Source of the DNA: Halisarca cf. caerulea
Taxonomy: Eukaryota > Porifera > Demospongiae > Chondrillida > Halisarcidae
Reading direction: 5' to 3'
Assembly (NCBI GenBank): GCA_963170055.1
Contig: CAUJGJ010000210.1
Coordinates: forward strand, 1-55,000
DNA length: 55,000 nucleotides
Both the position numbers and the translations under genes were made by a program. Within the stretch, counting starts at the first letter, position 1, and each line of letters begins with the position of its first letter. The notes under the pieces were generated by a model. It saw nothing but the letters and a program-made list of their open reading frames with translations. It was not told the DNA's origin and searched no databases. Below are positions 14,770 to 28,000 of this stretch, one piece after another.

Positions 14770-17700
14770 GGACGCACATGAAGTTTCTTAACTACTGTGG
14801 GCGTAATTGTATAATGTTGGATATACTCGTGCTAATACCAATATTTGGCACTAGCACCACGCACATTCCCAGTGGACACACATGAAGTTTCTAAACTACT
14901 GTGGGCGTATTTGTGTAGTGTTGGATATGCTGGTGCAAATACCAAAATTTGGCACTAGCACCACGCACATTCCCAGTGGACACACATGACCTTTCTGAAG
15001 TGCTGTAGGCGTATTTGTGTAGTGTTGGATATGCTGGTGCTAAAATCAATATTTTGCACTAGCACCACGCACATTCCCAATGGAAACACATGAGGTTTCT
15101 TAAGAGCTGTGGGCGTATTCATGTATTGTTGGATATGCTGGTGCTAATACCAATATTTGGCACTAGCACCACGCACATTCCAGTGGAGACACATGAAGTT
15201 TCTTAACTACTGTGGGCGTATTTGTGTAATGTTGGATATGCTGGTGCTAATACCAATATTTGGAAATAGAACCACGCACATTCCCAGTGGACACACATGA
15301 CCTTTCTGAAGTGCTGTGGGCGTATTTGTGTAGTGTTCGATATGCTGGTGCTAATACCATATTTGGCACTAGCACCACGCACATTCCCAGTGGACACACA
15401 TGACCTTTCTGATGTACTGTGGGCGTATTTGTGTAGTGTTGGATATGCTGGTGCTAATACCATATTTGGATCTAGCACCACGCACATTCCCAGTGGACAC
15501 ACATGACCTTTCTGAAGTGCTGTGGGCGTATTTGTGTAGTGTGGGATATGCTGTTTCTAATACCAATATTTGGCACTAGCACCACGCACATTCCAGTGGA
15601 CACACATGAAGTTTCTTAACTACTGTGGGCGTATTTGTGTAATGTTGGATATGCTGGTGCTAATACCAATATTTGGCACTAGCATCAAACACATTCCCAG
15701 TAAACACACATGAAGTTTTTTAACTACTGTGGGCGTATTTGTATAATGTTGGATATGCTGGTGCTAATACCAATATTTGGCACTAGCACCACGCACATTC
15801 CCAGTGGACACACATGAAGTTTCTAAACTACTGTGGGCGTATTTGTGTAGTGTTGGATATGCTGGTGCTAATACCAATATTTGGCACTAGCACCACGCAC
15901 ATTCCCAGTGGAAACACATGACCTTTCTGAAGTGCTGTGGGCATATTTGTGTAGTGTTGGATATGCTGGTGCTAAAATCAATATTTGGTACTAGCACCAC
16001 GCACATTCCCAATGGAAACACATGAGGTTTCTTAAGAGCTGTGGGTGTATTCATGTATTGTTGGAAATGCTGGTGCTACTACAAATATTTGGCACTAGTA
16101 CCACGCACATTCCAGTGGACACACATGAAGTTTCTTAACTACTGTGGGCGTATTTGTGTAGTGTTGGATATGCTGGTGCTAATACCAATATTTTGCAATA
16201 GCACCACGCACATTCCCAGTGGACACACATGACCTTTCTGAAGTGCTGTGGGCGTATTTGCGTAGTGTTGGATATGCTGGTGCTAATACCAATATTTGGC
16301 ACTAGCACCACGCACATTCCCGGTGGACACACATGAAGTTTCTTAACTACTGTAAGCGTATTTGTGTAGTGTTGGATATGCTGGTGCTAATACCAATATT
16401 TGGCACTAGCACCACGCACATTCCCAGTGGACACACATGAAGTTTCTTAACTACTGTGGGCGTATTTGTGTAGTGTTGGATATGCTGGTGCAAATACCAA
16501 TATTTGGCACTAGCACCACGCACATTCCCAGTGGACACACATGACCTTTCTGAAGTGCTGTGGGCGTATTTGTGTAGTGTTGGATATGCTGGTGCTAATA
16601 CCAATATTTGGCACTAGCACCACGCACATTCCAGTGGACACACATGAAGTTTCTTAACTACTGTGGGCGTATTTGTGTAATGTTGGATATGCTGGTGCTA
16701 ATACCAATATTTGGCACTAGCACCACGCACATTCCCAGTGGACACACATGACCTTTCTGAAGTGCTGTGGGCGTATTTGTGTAGTGTTGGATATGCTGGT
16801 GCTAATACCAATATTTGGCACTAGCACCACGCACATTCCCAGTGGACGCACATGAAGTTTCTTAACTACTGTGGGCGTATTTGTATAATGTTGGATATAC
16901 TCGTGCTAATACCAATATTTGGCACTAGCACCACGCACATTCCCAGTGGACACACATGAAGTTTCTAAACTACTGTGGGCGTATTTGTGTAGTGTTGGAT
17001 ATGCTGGTGCTAATACCAATATTTGGCACTAGCACCACGCACATTCCCAGTGGACACACATGACCTTTCTGAAGTGCTGTAGGCGTATTTGTGTAGTGTT
17101 GGATATGCTGGTGCTAAAATCAATATTTTGCACTAGCACCACGCACATTCCCAATGGAAACACATGAGGTTTCTCAAGAGCTGTGGGCGTATTCATGTAT
17201 TGTTGGATATGCTGGTGCTAATACCAATATTTGGCACTAGCACCACGCACATTCCAGTGGAGACACATGAAGTTTCTTAACTACTGTGGGCGTATTTGTG
17301 TAATGTTGGATATGCTAGTGCTAATACCAATATTTGGAAATAGAACCACGCACATTCCCAGTGGACACACATGACCTTTCTGAAGTGCTGTGGGCGTATT
17401 TGTGTAGTGTTCGATATGCTGGTGCTAATACCATATTTGGCACTAGCACCACGCACATTCCCAGTGGACACACATGACCTTTCTGATGTACTGTGGGCGT
17501 ATTTGTGTAGTGTTGGATATGCTGGTGCTAATACCATATTTGGATCTAGCACCACGCACATTCCCAGTGGACACACATGACCTTTCTGAAGTGCTGTGGG
17601 CGTATTTGTGTAGTGTGGGATATGCTGGTTCTAATACCAATATTTGGCACTAGCACCACGCACATTCCAGTGGACACACATGAAGTTTCTTAACTACTGT

Positions 17701-18850
17701 GGGCGTATTTGTGTAATGTTGGATATGCTGGTGCTAATACCAATATTTGGCACTAGCATCAAACACATTCCCAGTAAACACACATGAAGTTTTTTAACTA
17801 CTGTGGGCGTATTTGTATAATGTTGGATATGCTGGTTCTAATACCAATATTTGGCACTAGCACCACGCACATTCCCAGTGGACACACATGAAGTTTCTAA
17901 ACTACTGTGGGCGTATTTGTGTAGTGTTGGATATGCTGGTGCTAATACCAATATTTGGCACTAGCACCACGCACATTCCCAGTGGAAACACATGACCTTT
18001 CTGAAGTGCTGTGGGCATATTTGTGTAGTGTTGGATATGCTGGTGCTAAAATCAATATTTGGTACTAGCACCACGCACATTCCCAATGGAAACACATGAG
18101 GTTTCTTAAGAGCTGTGGGCGTATTCATGTATTGTTGGAAATGCTGGTGCTACTACAAATATTTGGCACTAGCACCACGCACATTACAGTGGACACACAT
18201 GAAGTTTCTTAACTACTGTGGGCGTATTTGTGTAGTGTTGGATATGCTGGTGCTAATACCAATATTTTGCACTAGCACCACGCACATTCCCAGTGGACAC
18301 ACATGACCTTTCTGAAGTGCTGTGGGCGTATTTGCGTAGTGTTGGATATGCTGGTGCTAATACCAATATTTGGCACTAGCACCACGCACATTCCCGGTGG
18401 ACACACATGAAGTTTCTTAACTACTGTAAGCGTATTTGTGTAGTGTTGGATATGCTGGTGCTAATACCAATATTTGGCACTAGCACCACGCACATTCCCA
18501 GTGGACACACATGAAGTTTCTTAACTACTGTGGGCGTATTTGTGTAGTGTTGGATATGCTGGTGCTAATACCAATATTTGGCACTAGCACCACGCACATT
18601 CCCAGTGGACACACATGACCTTTCTGAAGTGCTGTGGGCGTATTTGTGTAGTGTTGGATATGCTGGTGCTAATACCAATATTTGGCACTAGCACCACGCA
18701 CATTCCAGTGGACACACATGAAGTTTCTTAACTACTGTGGGCGTATTTGTGTAATGTTGGATATGCTGGTGCTAATACCAATATTTGGCACTAGCACCAC
18801 GCACATTCCCAGTGGACACACATGACCTTTCTGAAGTGCTGTGGGCGTAT
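14770..18850. repeat. 2,074-bp (20-mer) tandem sub-repeat
   Basis: Marker monomers at 14771, 15203 and 16041 recur at about 16845, 17277 and 18115, all near a 2,074-bp offset. Markers include GATATACTCGTGC, GGAGACACATGAAG and GGAAATAGAACCACG. This duplication predates the 4,355-bp one, since copy 2 of the larger block carries only the later version. Confidence 0.75.
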
Positions 18851-20155
18851 TTGTGTAGTGTTCGATATGCTGGTGCTAATACCATATTTGGCACTAGCAC
18901 ATCGCACATTCCCAGTGGACACACATGACCTTTCTGAAGTACTGTGGGCGTATTTGTTTAGTGTTGGATATGCTGGTGCTAATACCATATTTAGCACTAG
19001 AACCAAGCACATTCCCAGTGGACACACATGACCTTTCTGAAGTGCTGTGGGCGTATTTGTGTAGTGTGGGATATGCTGGTTCTAATACCAATATTTGGCA
19101 CTAGCACCACGCACATTCCAGTGGACACACATGAAGTTTCTTAACTACTGTGGGCGCATTTGTGTAATGTTGGATATGCTGGTGCTAATACCAATATTTT
19201 TCACTAGATCCACGCACATTCCAGTGGACACACATGAAGTTTCTTAACTACTGTGGGCGTATTTGTGTAATGTTGGATATGCTGGTCCTAATACCAATAT
19301 TTGGCACTAGCACCACGCACATTCCCAGTAAACACACATGAAGTTTCTTAACTACTGTGGGCGTATTTGTGTAGTGTTGGATATGCTGGTGCTAATACCA
19401 ATATTTGGCACTAGAACCACGCACATTCCCAGTGGACACACATGACCTTTCTGAAGTGCTGTGGGCGTATTTGTGTAGTGTTGGATATACTGGTGCTAAT
19501 ACCAATATTTGGCAATAGCACCACGCACATTCCCAGTGGACGCACATGAAGTTTTTTAACTACTGTGGGCGTATTTGTATAATGTTAGATATGCTGGTGC
19601 TAATACCAATATTTGGCACTAGCACCACGCACATTCCCAGTGGACACACATGAAGTTTCTAAACTACTGTGGGCGTATTTGTGTAGTGTTGGATATGCTG
19701 GTGCTAATACCAATATTTGGCACTAGCACCACGCACATTCCCAGTGGAAACACATGACCTTTCTGAAGTGCTGTGGGCATATTTGTGTAGTGTTGGATAT
19801 GCTGGTGCTAAAATCAATATTTGGTACTAGCACCACGCACATTCCCAATGGAAACACATGAGGTTTCTTAAGAGCTGTGGGCGTATTCATGTATTGTTGG
19901 AAATGCTGGTGCTACTACAAATATTTGGCACTAGCACCACGCACATTACAGTGGACACACATGAAGTTTCTTAACTACTGTGGGCGTATTTGTGTAGTGT
20001 TGGATATGCTGGTGCTAATACCAATATTTTGCACTAGCACCACGCACATTCCCAGTGGACACACATGACCTTTCTGAAGTGCTGTGGGCGTATTTGCGTA
20101 GTGTTGGATATGCTGGTGCTAATACCAATATTTGGCACTAGCACCACGCACATTC
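15800..20155. repeat. 4,355-bp (42-mer) higher-order repeat, copy 1
   Basis: The diagnostic monomer reading TTGGAAATGCTGGTGCTACT starts its block at 16041, 18115, 19877, 20396, 22470 and 24232. The spacings 2074, 1762, 519, 2074 and 1762 repeat after 4,355 bp. Rare variants are shared at this offset, such as CATCAAACACATTCC (about 17758 and 22113), GGAAATAGAACCACG (about 17335 and 21690) and CACATCGCACATT (about 18898 and 23253). The block itself contains a 2,074-bp sub-repeat. Confidence 0.88.
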
Positions 20156-23100
20156 CCAGTGGACACACATGAAGTTTCTAAACTACTGTGGGCGTATTTG
20201 TGTAGTGTTGGATATGCTGGTGCTAATACCAATATTTGGCACTAGCACCACGCACATTCCCAGTGGAAACACATGACCTTTCTGAAGTGCTGTGGGCATA
20301 TTTGTGTAGTGTTGGATATGCTGGTGCTAAAATCAATATTTGGTACTAGCACCACGCACATTCCCAATGGAAACACATGAGGTTTCTTAAGAGCTGTGGG
20401 TGTATTCATGTATTGTTGGAAATGCTGGTGCTACTACAAATATTTGGCACTAGCACCACGCACATTCCAGTGGACACACATGAAGTTTCTTAACTACTGT
20501 GGGCGTATTTGTGTAGTGTTGGATATGCTGGTGCTAATACCAATATTTTGCACTAGCACCACGCTCATTCCCAGTGGACACACATGACCTTTCTGAAGTG
20601 CTGTGGGCGTATTTGCGTAGTGTTGGATATGCTGGTGCTAATACCAATATTTGGCACTAGCACCACGCACATTCCCGGTGGACACACATGAAGTTTCTTA
20701 ACTACTGTAAGCGTATTTGTGTAGTGTTGGATATGCTGGTGCTAATACCAATATTTGGCACTAGCACCACGCACATTCCCAGTGGACACACATGAAGTTT
20801 CTTAACTACTGTGGGCGTATTTGTGTAGTGTTGGATATGCTGGTGCAAATACCAATATTTGGCACTAGCACCACGCACATTCCCAGTGGACACACATGAC
20901 CTTTCTGAAGTGCTGTGGGCGTATTTGTGTAGTGTTGGATATGCTGGTGCTAATACCAATATTTGGCACTAGCACCACGCACATTCCAGTGGACACACAT
21001 GAAGTTTCTTAACTACTGTGGGCGTATTTGTGTAATGTTGGATATGCTGGTGCTAATACCAATATTTGGCACTAGCACCACGCACATTCCCAGTGGACAC
21101 ACATGACCTTTCTGAAGTGCTGTGGGCGTATTTGTGTAGTGTTGGATATGCTGGTGCTAATACCAATATTTGGCACTAGCACCACGCACATTCCCAGTGG
21201 ACGCACATGAAGTTTCTTAACTACTGTGGGCGTATTTGTATAATGTTGGATATACTCGTGCTAATACCAATATTTGGCACTAGCACCACGCACATTCCCA
21301 GTGGACACACATGAAGTTTCTAAACTACTGTGGGCGTATTTGTGTAGTGTTGGATATGCTGGTGCTAATACCAATATTTGGCACTAGCACCACGCACATT
21401 CCCAGTGGACACACATGACCTTTCTGAAGTGCTGTAGGCGTATTTGTGTAGTGTTGGATATGCTGGTGCTAAAATCAATATTTTGCACTAGCACCACGCA
21501 CATTCCCAATGGAAACACATGAGGTTTCTCAAGAGCTGTGGGCGTATTCATGTATTGTTGGATATGCTGGTGCTAATACCAATATTTGGCACTAGCACCA
21601 CGCACATTCCAGTGGAGACACATGAAGTTTCTTAACTACTGTGGGCGTATTTGTGTAATGTTGGATATGCTAGTGCTAATACCAATATTTGGAAATAGAA
21701 CCACGCACATTCCCAGTGGACACACATGACCTTTCTGAAGTGCTGTGGGCGTATTTGTGTAGTGTTCGATATGCTGGTGCTAATACCATATTTGGCACTA
21801 GCACCACGCACATTCCCAGTGGACACACATGACCTTTCTGATGTACTGTGGGCGTATTTGTGTAGTGTTGGATATGCTGGTGCTAATACCATATTTGGAT
21901 CTAGCACCACGCACATTCCCAGTGGACACACATGACCTTTCTGAAGTGCTGTGGGCGTATTTGTGTAGTGTGGGATATGCTGGTTCTAATACCAATATTT
22001 GGCACTAGCACCACGCACATTCCAGTGGACACACATGAAGTTTCTTAACTACTGTGGGCGTATTTGTGTAATGTTGGATATGCTGGTGCTAATACCAATA
22101 TTTGGCACTAGCATCAAACACATTCCCAGTAAACACACATGAAGTTTTTTAACTACTGTGGGCGTATTTGTATAATGTTGGATATGCTGGTTCTAATACC
22201 AATATTTGGCACTAGCACCACGCACATTCCCAGTGGACACACATGAAGTTTCTAAACTACTGTGGGCGTATTTGTGTAGTGTTGGATATGCTGGTGCTAA
22301 TACCAATATTTGGCACTAGCACCACGCACATTCCCAGTGGAAACACATGACCTTTCTGAAGTGCTGTGGGCATATTTGTGTAGTGTTGGATATGCTGGTG
22401 CTAAAATCAATATTTGGTACTAGCACCACGCACATTCCCAATGGAAACACATGAGGTTTCTTAAGAGCTGTGGGCGTATTCATGTATTGTTGGAAATGCT
22501 GGTGCTACTACAAATATTTGGCACTAGCACCACGCACATTACAGTGGACACACATGAAGTTTCTTAACTACTGTGGGCGTATTTGTGTAGTGTTGGATAT
22601 GCTGGTGCTAATACCAATATTTTGCACTAGCACCACGCACATTCCCAGTGGACACACATGACCTTTCTGAAGTGCTGTGGGCGTATTTGCGTAGTGTTGG
22701 ATATGCTGGTGCTAATACCAATATTTGGCACTAGCACCACGCACATTCCCGGTGGACACACATGAAGTTTCTTAACTACTGTAAGCGTATTTGTGTAGTG
22801 TTGGATATGCTGGTGCTAATACCAATATTTGGCACTAGCACCACGCACATTCCCAGTGGACACACATGAAGTTTCTTAACTACTGTGGGCGTATTTGTGT
22901 AGTGTTGGATATGCTGGTGCTAATACCAATATTTGGCACTAGCACCACGCACATTCCCAGTGGACACACATGACCTTTCTGAAGTGCTGTGGGCGTATTT
23001 GTGTAGTGTTGGATATGCTGGTGCTAATACCAATATTTGGCACTAGCACCACGCACATTCCAGTGGACACACATGAAGTTTCTTAACTACTGTGGGCGTA

Positions 23101-24510
23101 TTTGTGTAATGTTGGATATGCTGGTGCTAATACCAATATTTGGCACTAGCACCACGCACATTCCCAGTGGACACACATGACCTTTCTGAAGTGCTGTGGG
23201 CGTATTTGTGTAGTGTTCGATATGCTGGTGCTAATACCATATTTGGCACTAGCACATCGCACATTCCCAGTGGACACACATGACCTTTCTGAAGTACTGT
23301 GGGCGTATTTGTTTAGTGTTGGATATGCTGGTGCTAATACCATATTTAGCACTAGAACCAAGCACATTCCCAGTGGACACACATGACCTTTCTGAAGTGC
23401 TGTGGGCGTATTTGTGTAGTGTGGGATATGCTGGTTCTAATACCAATATTTGGCACTAGCACCACGCACATTCCAGTGGACACACATGAAGTTTCTTAAC
23501 TACTGTGGGCGCATTTGTGTAATGTTGGATATGCTGGTGCTAATACCAATATTTTTCACTAGATCCACGCACATTCCAGTGGACACACATGAAGTTTCTT
23601 AACTACTGTGGGCGTATTTGTGTAATGTTGGATATGCTGGTCCTAATACCAATATTTGGCACTAGCACCACGCACATTCCCAGTAAACACACATGAAGTT
23701 TCTTAACTACTGTGGGCGTATTTGTGTAGTGTTGGATATGCTGGTGCTAATACCAATATTTGGCACTAGAACCACGCACATTCCCAGTGGACACACATGA
23801 CCTTTCTGAAGTGCTGTGGGCGTATTTGTGTAGTGTTGGATATACTGGTGCTAATACCAATATTTGGCAATAGCACCACGCACATTCCCAGTGGACGCAC
23901 ATGAAGTTTTTTAACTACTGTGGGCGTATTTGTATAATGTTAGATATGCTGGTGCTAATACCAATATTTGGCACTAGCACCACGCACATTCCCAGTGGAC
24001 ACACATGAAGTTTCTAAACTACTGTGGGCGTATTTGTGTAGTGTTGGATATGCTGGTGCTAATACCAATATTTGGCACTAGCACCACGCACATTCCCAGT
24101 GGAAACACATGACCTTTCTGAAGTGCTGTGGGCATATTTGTGTAGTGTTGGATATGCTGGTGCTAAAATCAATATTTGGTACTAGCACCACGCACATTCC
24201 CAATGGAAACACATGAGGTTTCTTAAGAGCTGTGGGCGTATTCATGTATTGTTGGAAATGCTGGTGCTACTACAAATATTTGGCACTAGCACCACGCACA
24301 TTACAGTGGACACACATGAAGTTTCTTAACTACTGTGGGCGTATTTGTGTAGTGTTGGATATGCTGGTGCTAATACCAATATTTTGCACTAGCACCACGC
24401 ACATTCCCAGTGGACACACATGACCTTTCTGAAGTGCTGTGGGCGTATTTGCGTAGTGTTGGATATGCTGGTGCTAATACCAATATTTGGCACTAGCACC
24501 ACGCACATTC
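20156..24510. repeat. 4,355-bp (42-mer) higher-order repeat, copy 2
   Basis: Directly adjacent copy of 15800-20155. The copies diverge at about 20156 versus 24511, where copy 1 continues with CCCAGTGGACACACATGAAG plus the CTAAACTACTG centre and copy 2 with CCCGGTGGACAC plus CTGTAAGCG. The two copies are nearly identical by eye, which points to a recent tandem duplication. Confidence 0.88.
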
Positions 24511-25019
24511 CCGGTGGACACACATGAAGTTTCTTAACTACTGTAAGCGTATTTGTGTAGTGTTGGATATGCTGGTGCTAATACCAATATTTGGCACTAG
24601 CACCACGCACATTCCCAGTGGACACACATGAAGTTTCTTAACTACTGTGGGCGTATTTGTGTAGTGTTGGATATGCTGGTGCTAATACCAATATTTGGCA
24701 CTAGCACCACGCACATTCCCAGTGGACACACATGACCTTTCTGAAGTGCTGTGGGCGTATTTGTGTAGTGTTGGATATGCTGGTGCTAATACCAATATTT
24801 GGCACTAGCACCACGCACATTCCAGTGGACACACATGAAGTTTCTTAACTACTGTGGGCGTATTTGTGTAATGTTGGATATGCTGGTGCTAATACCAATA
24901 TTTGGCACTAGAACCACGCACATTCCCAGTGGACACACATGACCTTTCTGAAGTGCTGTGGGCGTATTTGTGTAGTGTTGGATATGCTGGTGCTAATACC
25001 AATATTTGGCACTAGCACC

Positions 25020-28000
25020 ACGCACATTCCCTGTGGACACACATGAACTTTCTAAAGTGCTGTGGGCGCATTTATGTAGTGTTGGATATGCTGGTGCTAA
25101 TACCAACATTTGGCACTAACACCAGGCACATTCCCAGTGGACAAACATGAAGTTTGTGAAGTGCTGTGGGCGTATTTGTGTAGTGTTGGATATGCTGGTG
25201 CTAATACCAATATTTGGCACTAGCACCACACACATTCCCAGTTCACACACATTACCTTTCTGAAGTGCTGTGGGCATATTTGTGTAGTGTTGGATATGCT
25301 GGTGCTAATACCAATATTTGGCACTAGAACCACGCACATTCCCAGTGGACGCACATGAAGTTTCTGAAGAGTTGTGGTCGTATTTGTGTAGTGTTAGATA
25401 TGCTGGTGCTAATACTAATATTTGGCACTAGCACCACGCACATTCCCAGTGGACACACATGAAGTTTCTGAAGTACTGAGGGCGTATTTGTGTAGTTTTG
25501 ATATGCTGTTTCTAATACCCATATTTGGTACTAGCACCACGCACATTCCCAGTTGACACACATGACCTTTCTGAAGTGCTGTGGGTGTATTTGTGTAGTG
25601 TTGGATATGCTGGTTCGAATACCAATATTTGGCACTAGCACCACGCACATTCCCAGTGGACACACATGAAGTTTCTGAAGTGCTGTGGGCGTATTTGTGT
25701 AGTGTTGGATATGCTGGTGTGAATACCAATATTTGGCACTAGCACCACACACATTCCCAGTGGACACACATGACCTTTCTGAAGTGCTGTGGGGGTATTT
25801 GTGTAGTTTTGGATATGCTGGTGCTAATACCAATATTTGTTACTAGCACCACACACATTCCTAGTAGACACACATGAATTTTTATAAGTACTGTAAGCGT
25901 TTTTGATTTGAGTTGGATATGCTTGTGCTAATACCAATATTTGGCACTAGCACCACACACATTCCTAGTAGACACACATGAATTTTCATAAGTACTGTGG
26001 GTGTATTTGTGTAGTGTTGGATATGCTTGTGCTAATACCAATATTTGGCACTAGCTCCACGCACATTCCCAGTGGACACACAAGAAGTTACTGAAGTACT
26101 GTGAGCATATTTTTGAAGTGTTGGATATGCTGGTGCTAAGACTAATGTTTGGCACTAGCACAACGCACATTCCCAGTGGACACACATGAAGTTTCTGAAG
26201 TACTGTGAGCGTATTTGTGTAGTGTTGGATATGCTGGTGCTAATACCAATATTTGGCACTAGCACCACGCACATTCCCAGTGGACACACATGAAGTTTCT
26301 TAACTACTGTGGGCGTATTTGTGTAGTGTTGGATATGCTGGTGCTAATACCAATATTTGGCACTAGCACCACGCACATTCCAGTGGACACACATGAAGTT
26401 TCTTAACTACTGTGGGCGTATTTGTGTAATGTTGGATATGCTGGTGCTAATACCAATATTTGGCACTAGCACCACGCACATTCCCAGTGGACACACATGA
26501 CCTTTCTGAAGTGCTGTGGGCGTATTTGTGTAGTGTTGGATATGCTGGTGCTAATACCAATATTTGGCACTAGCACCACGCACATTCCCTGTGGACACAC
26601 ATGACCTTTCTAAAGTGCTGTGGGCGCATTTATGTAGTGTTGGATATGCTGGTGCTAATACCAACATTTGGCACTAACACCAGTAACATTCCCAGTGGAC
26701 AAACATGAAGTTTGTGAAGTGCTGTGGGCGTATTTGTGTAGTGTTGGATATGCTGGTGCTAATACCAATATTTGGCACTAGCACCACACACATTCCCAGT
26801 TCACACACATTACCTTTCTGAAGTGCTGTGGGCATATTTGTGTAGTGTTGGATATGCTGGTGCTAATACCAATATTTGGCACTAGAACCACGCACATTCC
26901 CAGTGGACGCACATGAAGTTTCTGAAGAGTTGTGGTCGTATTTGTGTAGTGTTAGATATGCTGGTGCTAATACTAATATTTGGCACTAGCACCACGCACA
27001 TTCCCAGTGGACACACATGAAGTTTCTGAAGTACTGAGGGCGTATTTGTGTAGTTTTGATAAGCTGTTTCTAATACCCATATTTGGTACTAGCACCACGC
27101 ACATTCCCAGTTGACACACATGACCTTTCTGAAGTGCTGTGGGTGTATTTGTGTAGTGTTGGATATGCTGGTTCGAATACCAATATTTGGCACTAGCACC
27201 ACGCACATTCCCTGTGGACACACATGAACTTTCTAAAGTGCTGTGGGCGCATTTATGTGGTGTTGGATATGCTGGTGCTAATACCAACATTTGGCACTAA
27301 CACCAGGCACATTCCCAGTGGACAAACATGAAGTTTGTGAAGTGCTGTGGGCGTATTTGTGTAGTGTTGGATATGCTGGTGCTAATACCAATATTTGGCA
27401 CTAGCACCACACACATTCCCAGTTCACACACATTACCTTTCTGAAGTGCTGTGGGCATATTTGTGTAGTGTTGGATATGCTGGTGCTAATACCAATATTT
27501 GGCACTAGAACCACGCACATTCCCAGTGGACGCACATGAAGTTTCTGAAGAGTTGTGGTCGTATTTGTGTAGTGTTAGATATGCTGGTGCTAATACTAAT
27601 ATTTGGCACTAGCACCACGCACATTCCCAGTGGACACACATGAAGTTTCTGAAGTACTGAGGGCGTATTTGTGTAGTTTTGATATGCTGTTTCTAATACC
27701 CATATTTGGTACTAGCACCACGCACATTCCCAGTTGACACACATGACCTTTCTGAAGTGCTGTGGGTGTATTTGTGTAGTGTTGGATATGCTGGTTCGAA
27801 TACCAATATTTGGCACTAGCACCACGCACATTCCCAGTGGACACACATGAAGTTTCTGAAGTGCTGTGGGCGTATTTGTGTAGTGTTGGATATGCTGGTG
27901 TGAATACCAATATTTGGCACTAGCACCACACACATTCCCAGTGGACACACATGACCTTTCTGAAGTGCTGTGGGGGTATTTGTGTAGTTTTGGATATGCT

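Noticed and set aside
25611..25622. RNA polymerase III B box (GGTTCGAATACC) in one satellite subtype
   Set aside because: It differs from the B-box consensus at one key C, no A box at proper spacing is convincing, and there is no terminator T-run. Probably a chance variant of GGTGCTAATACC.
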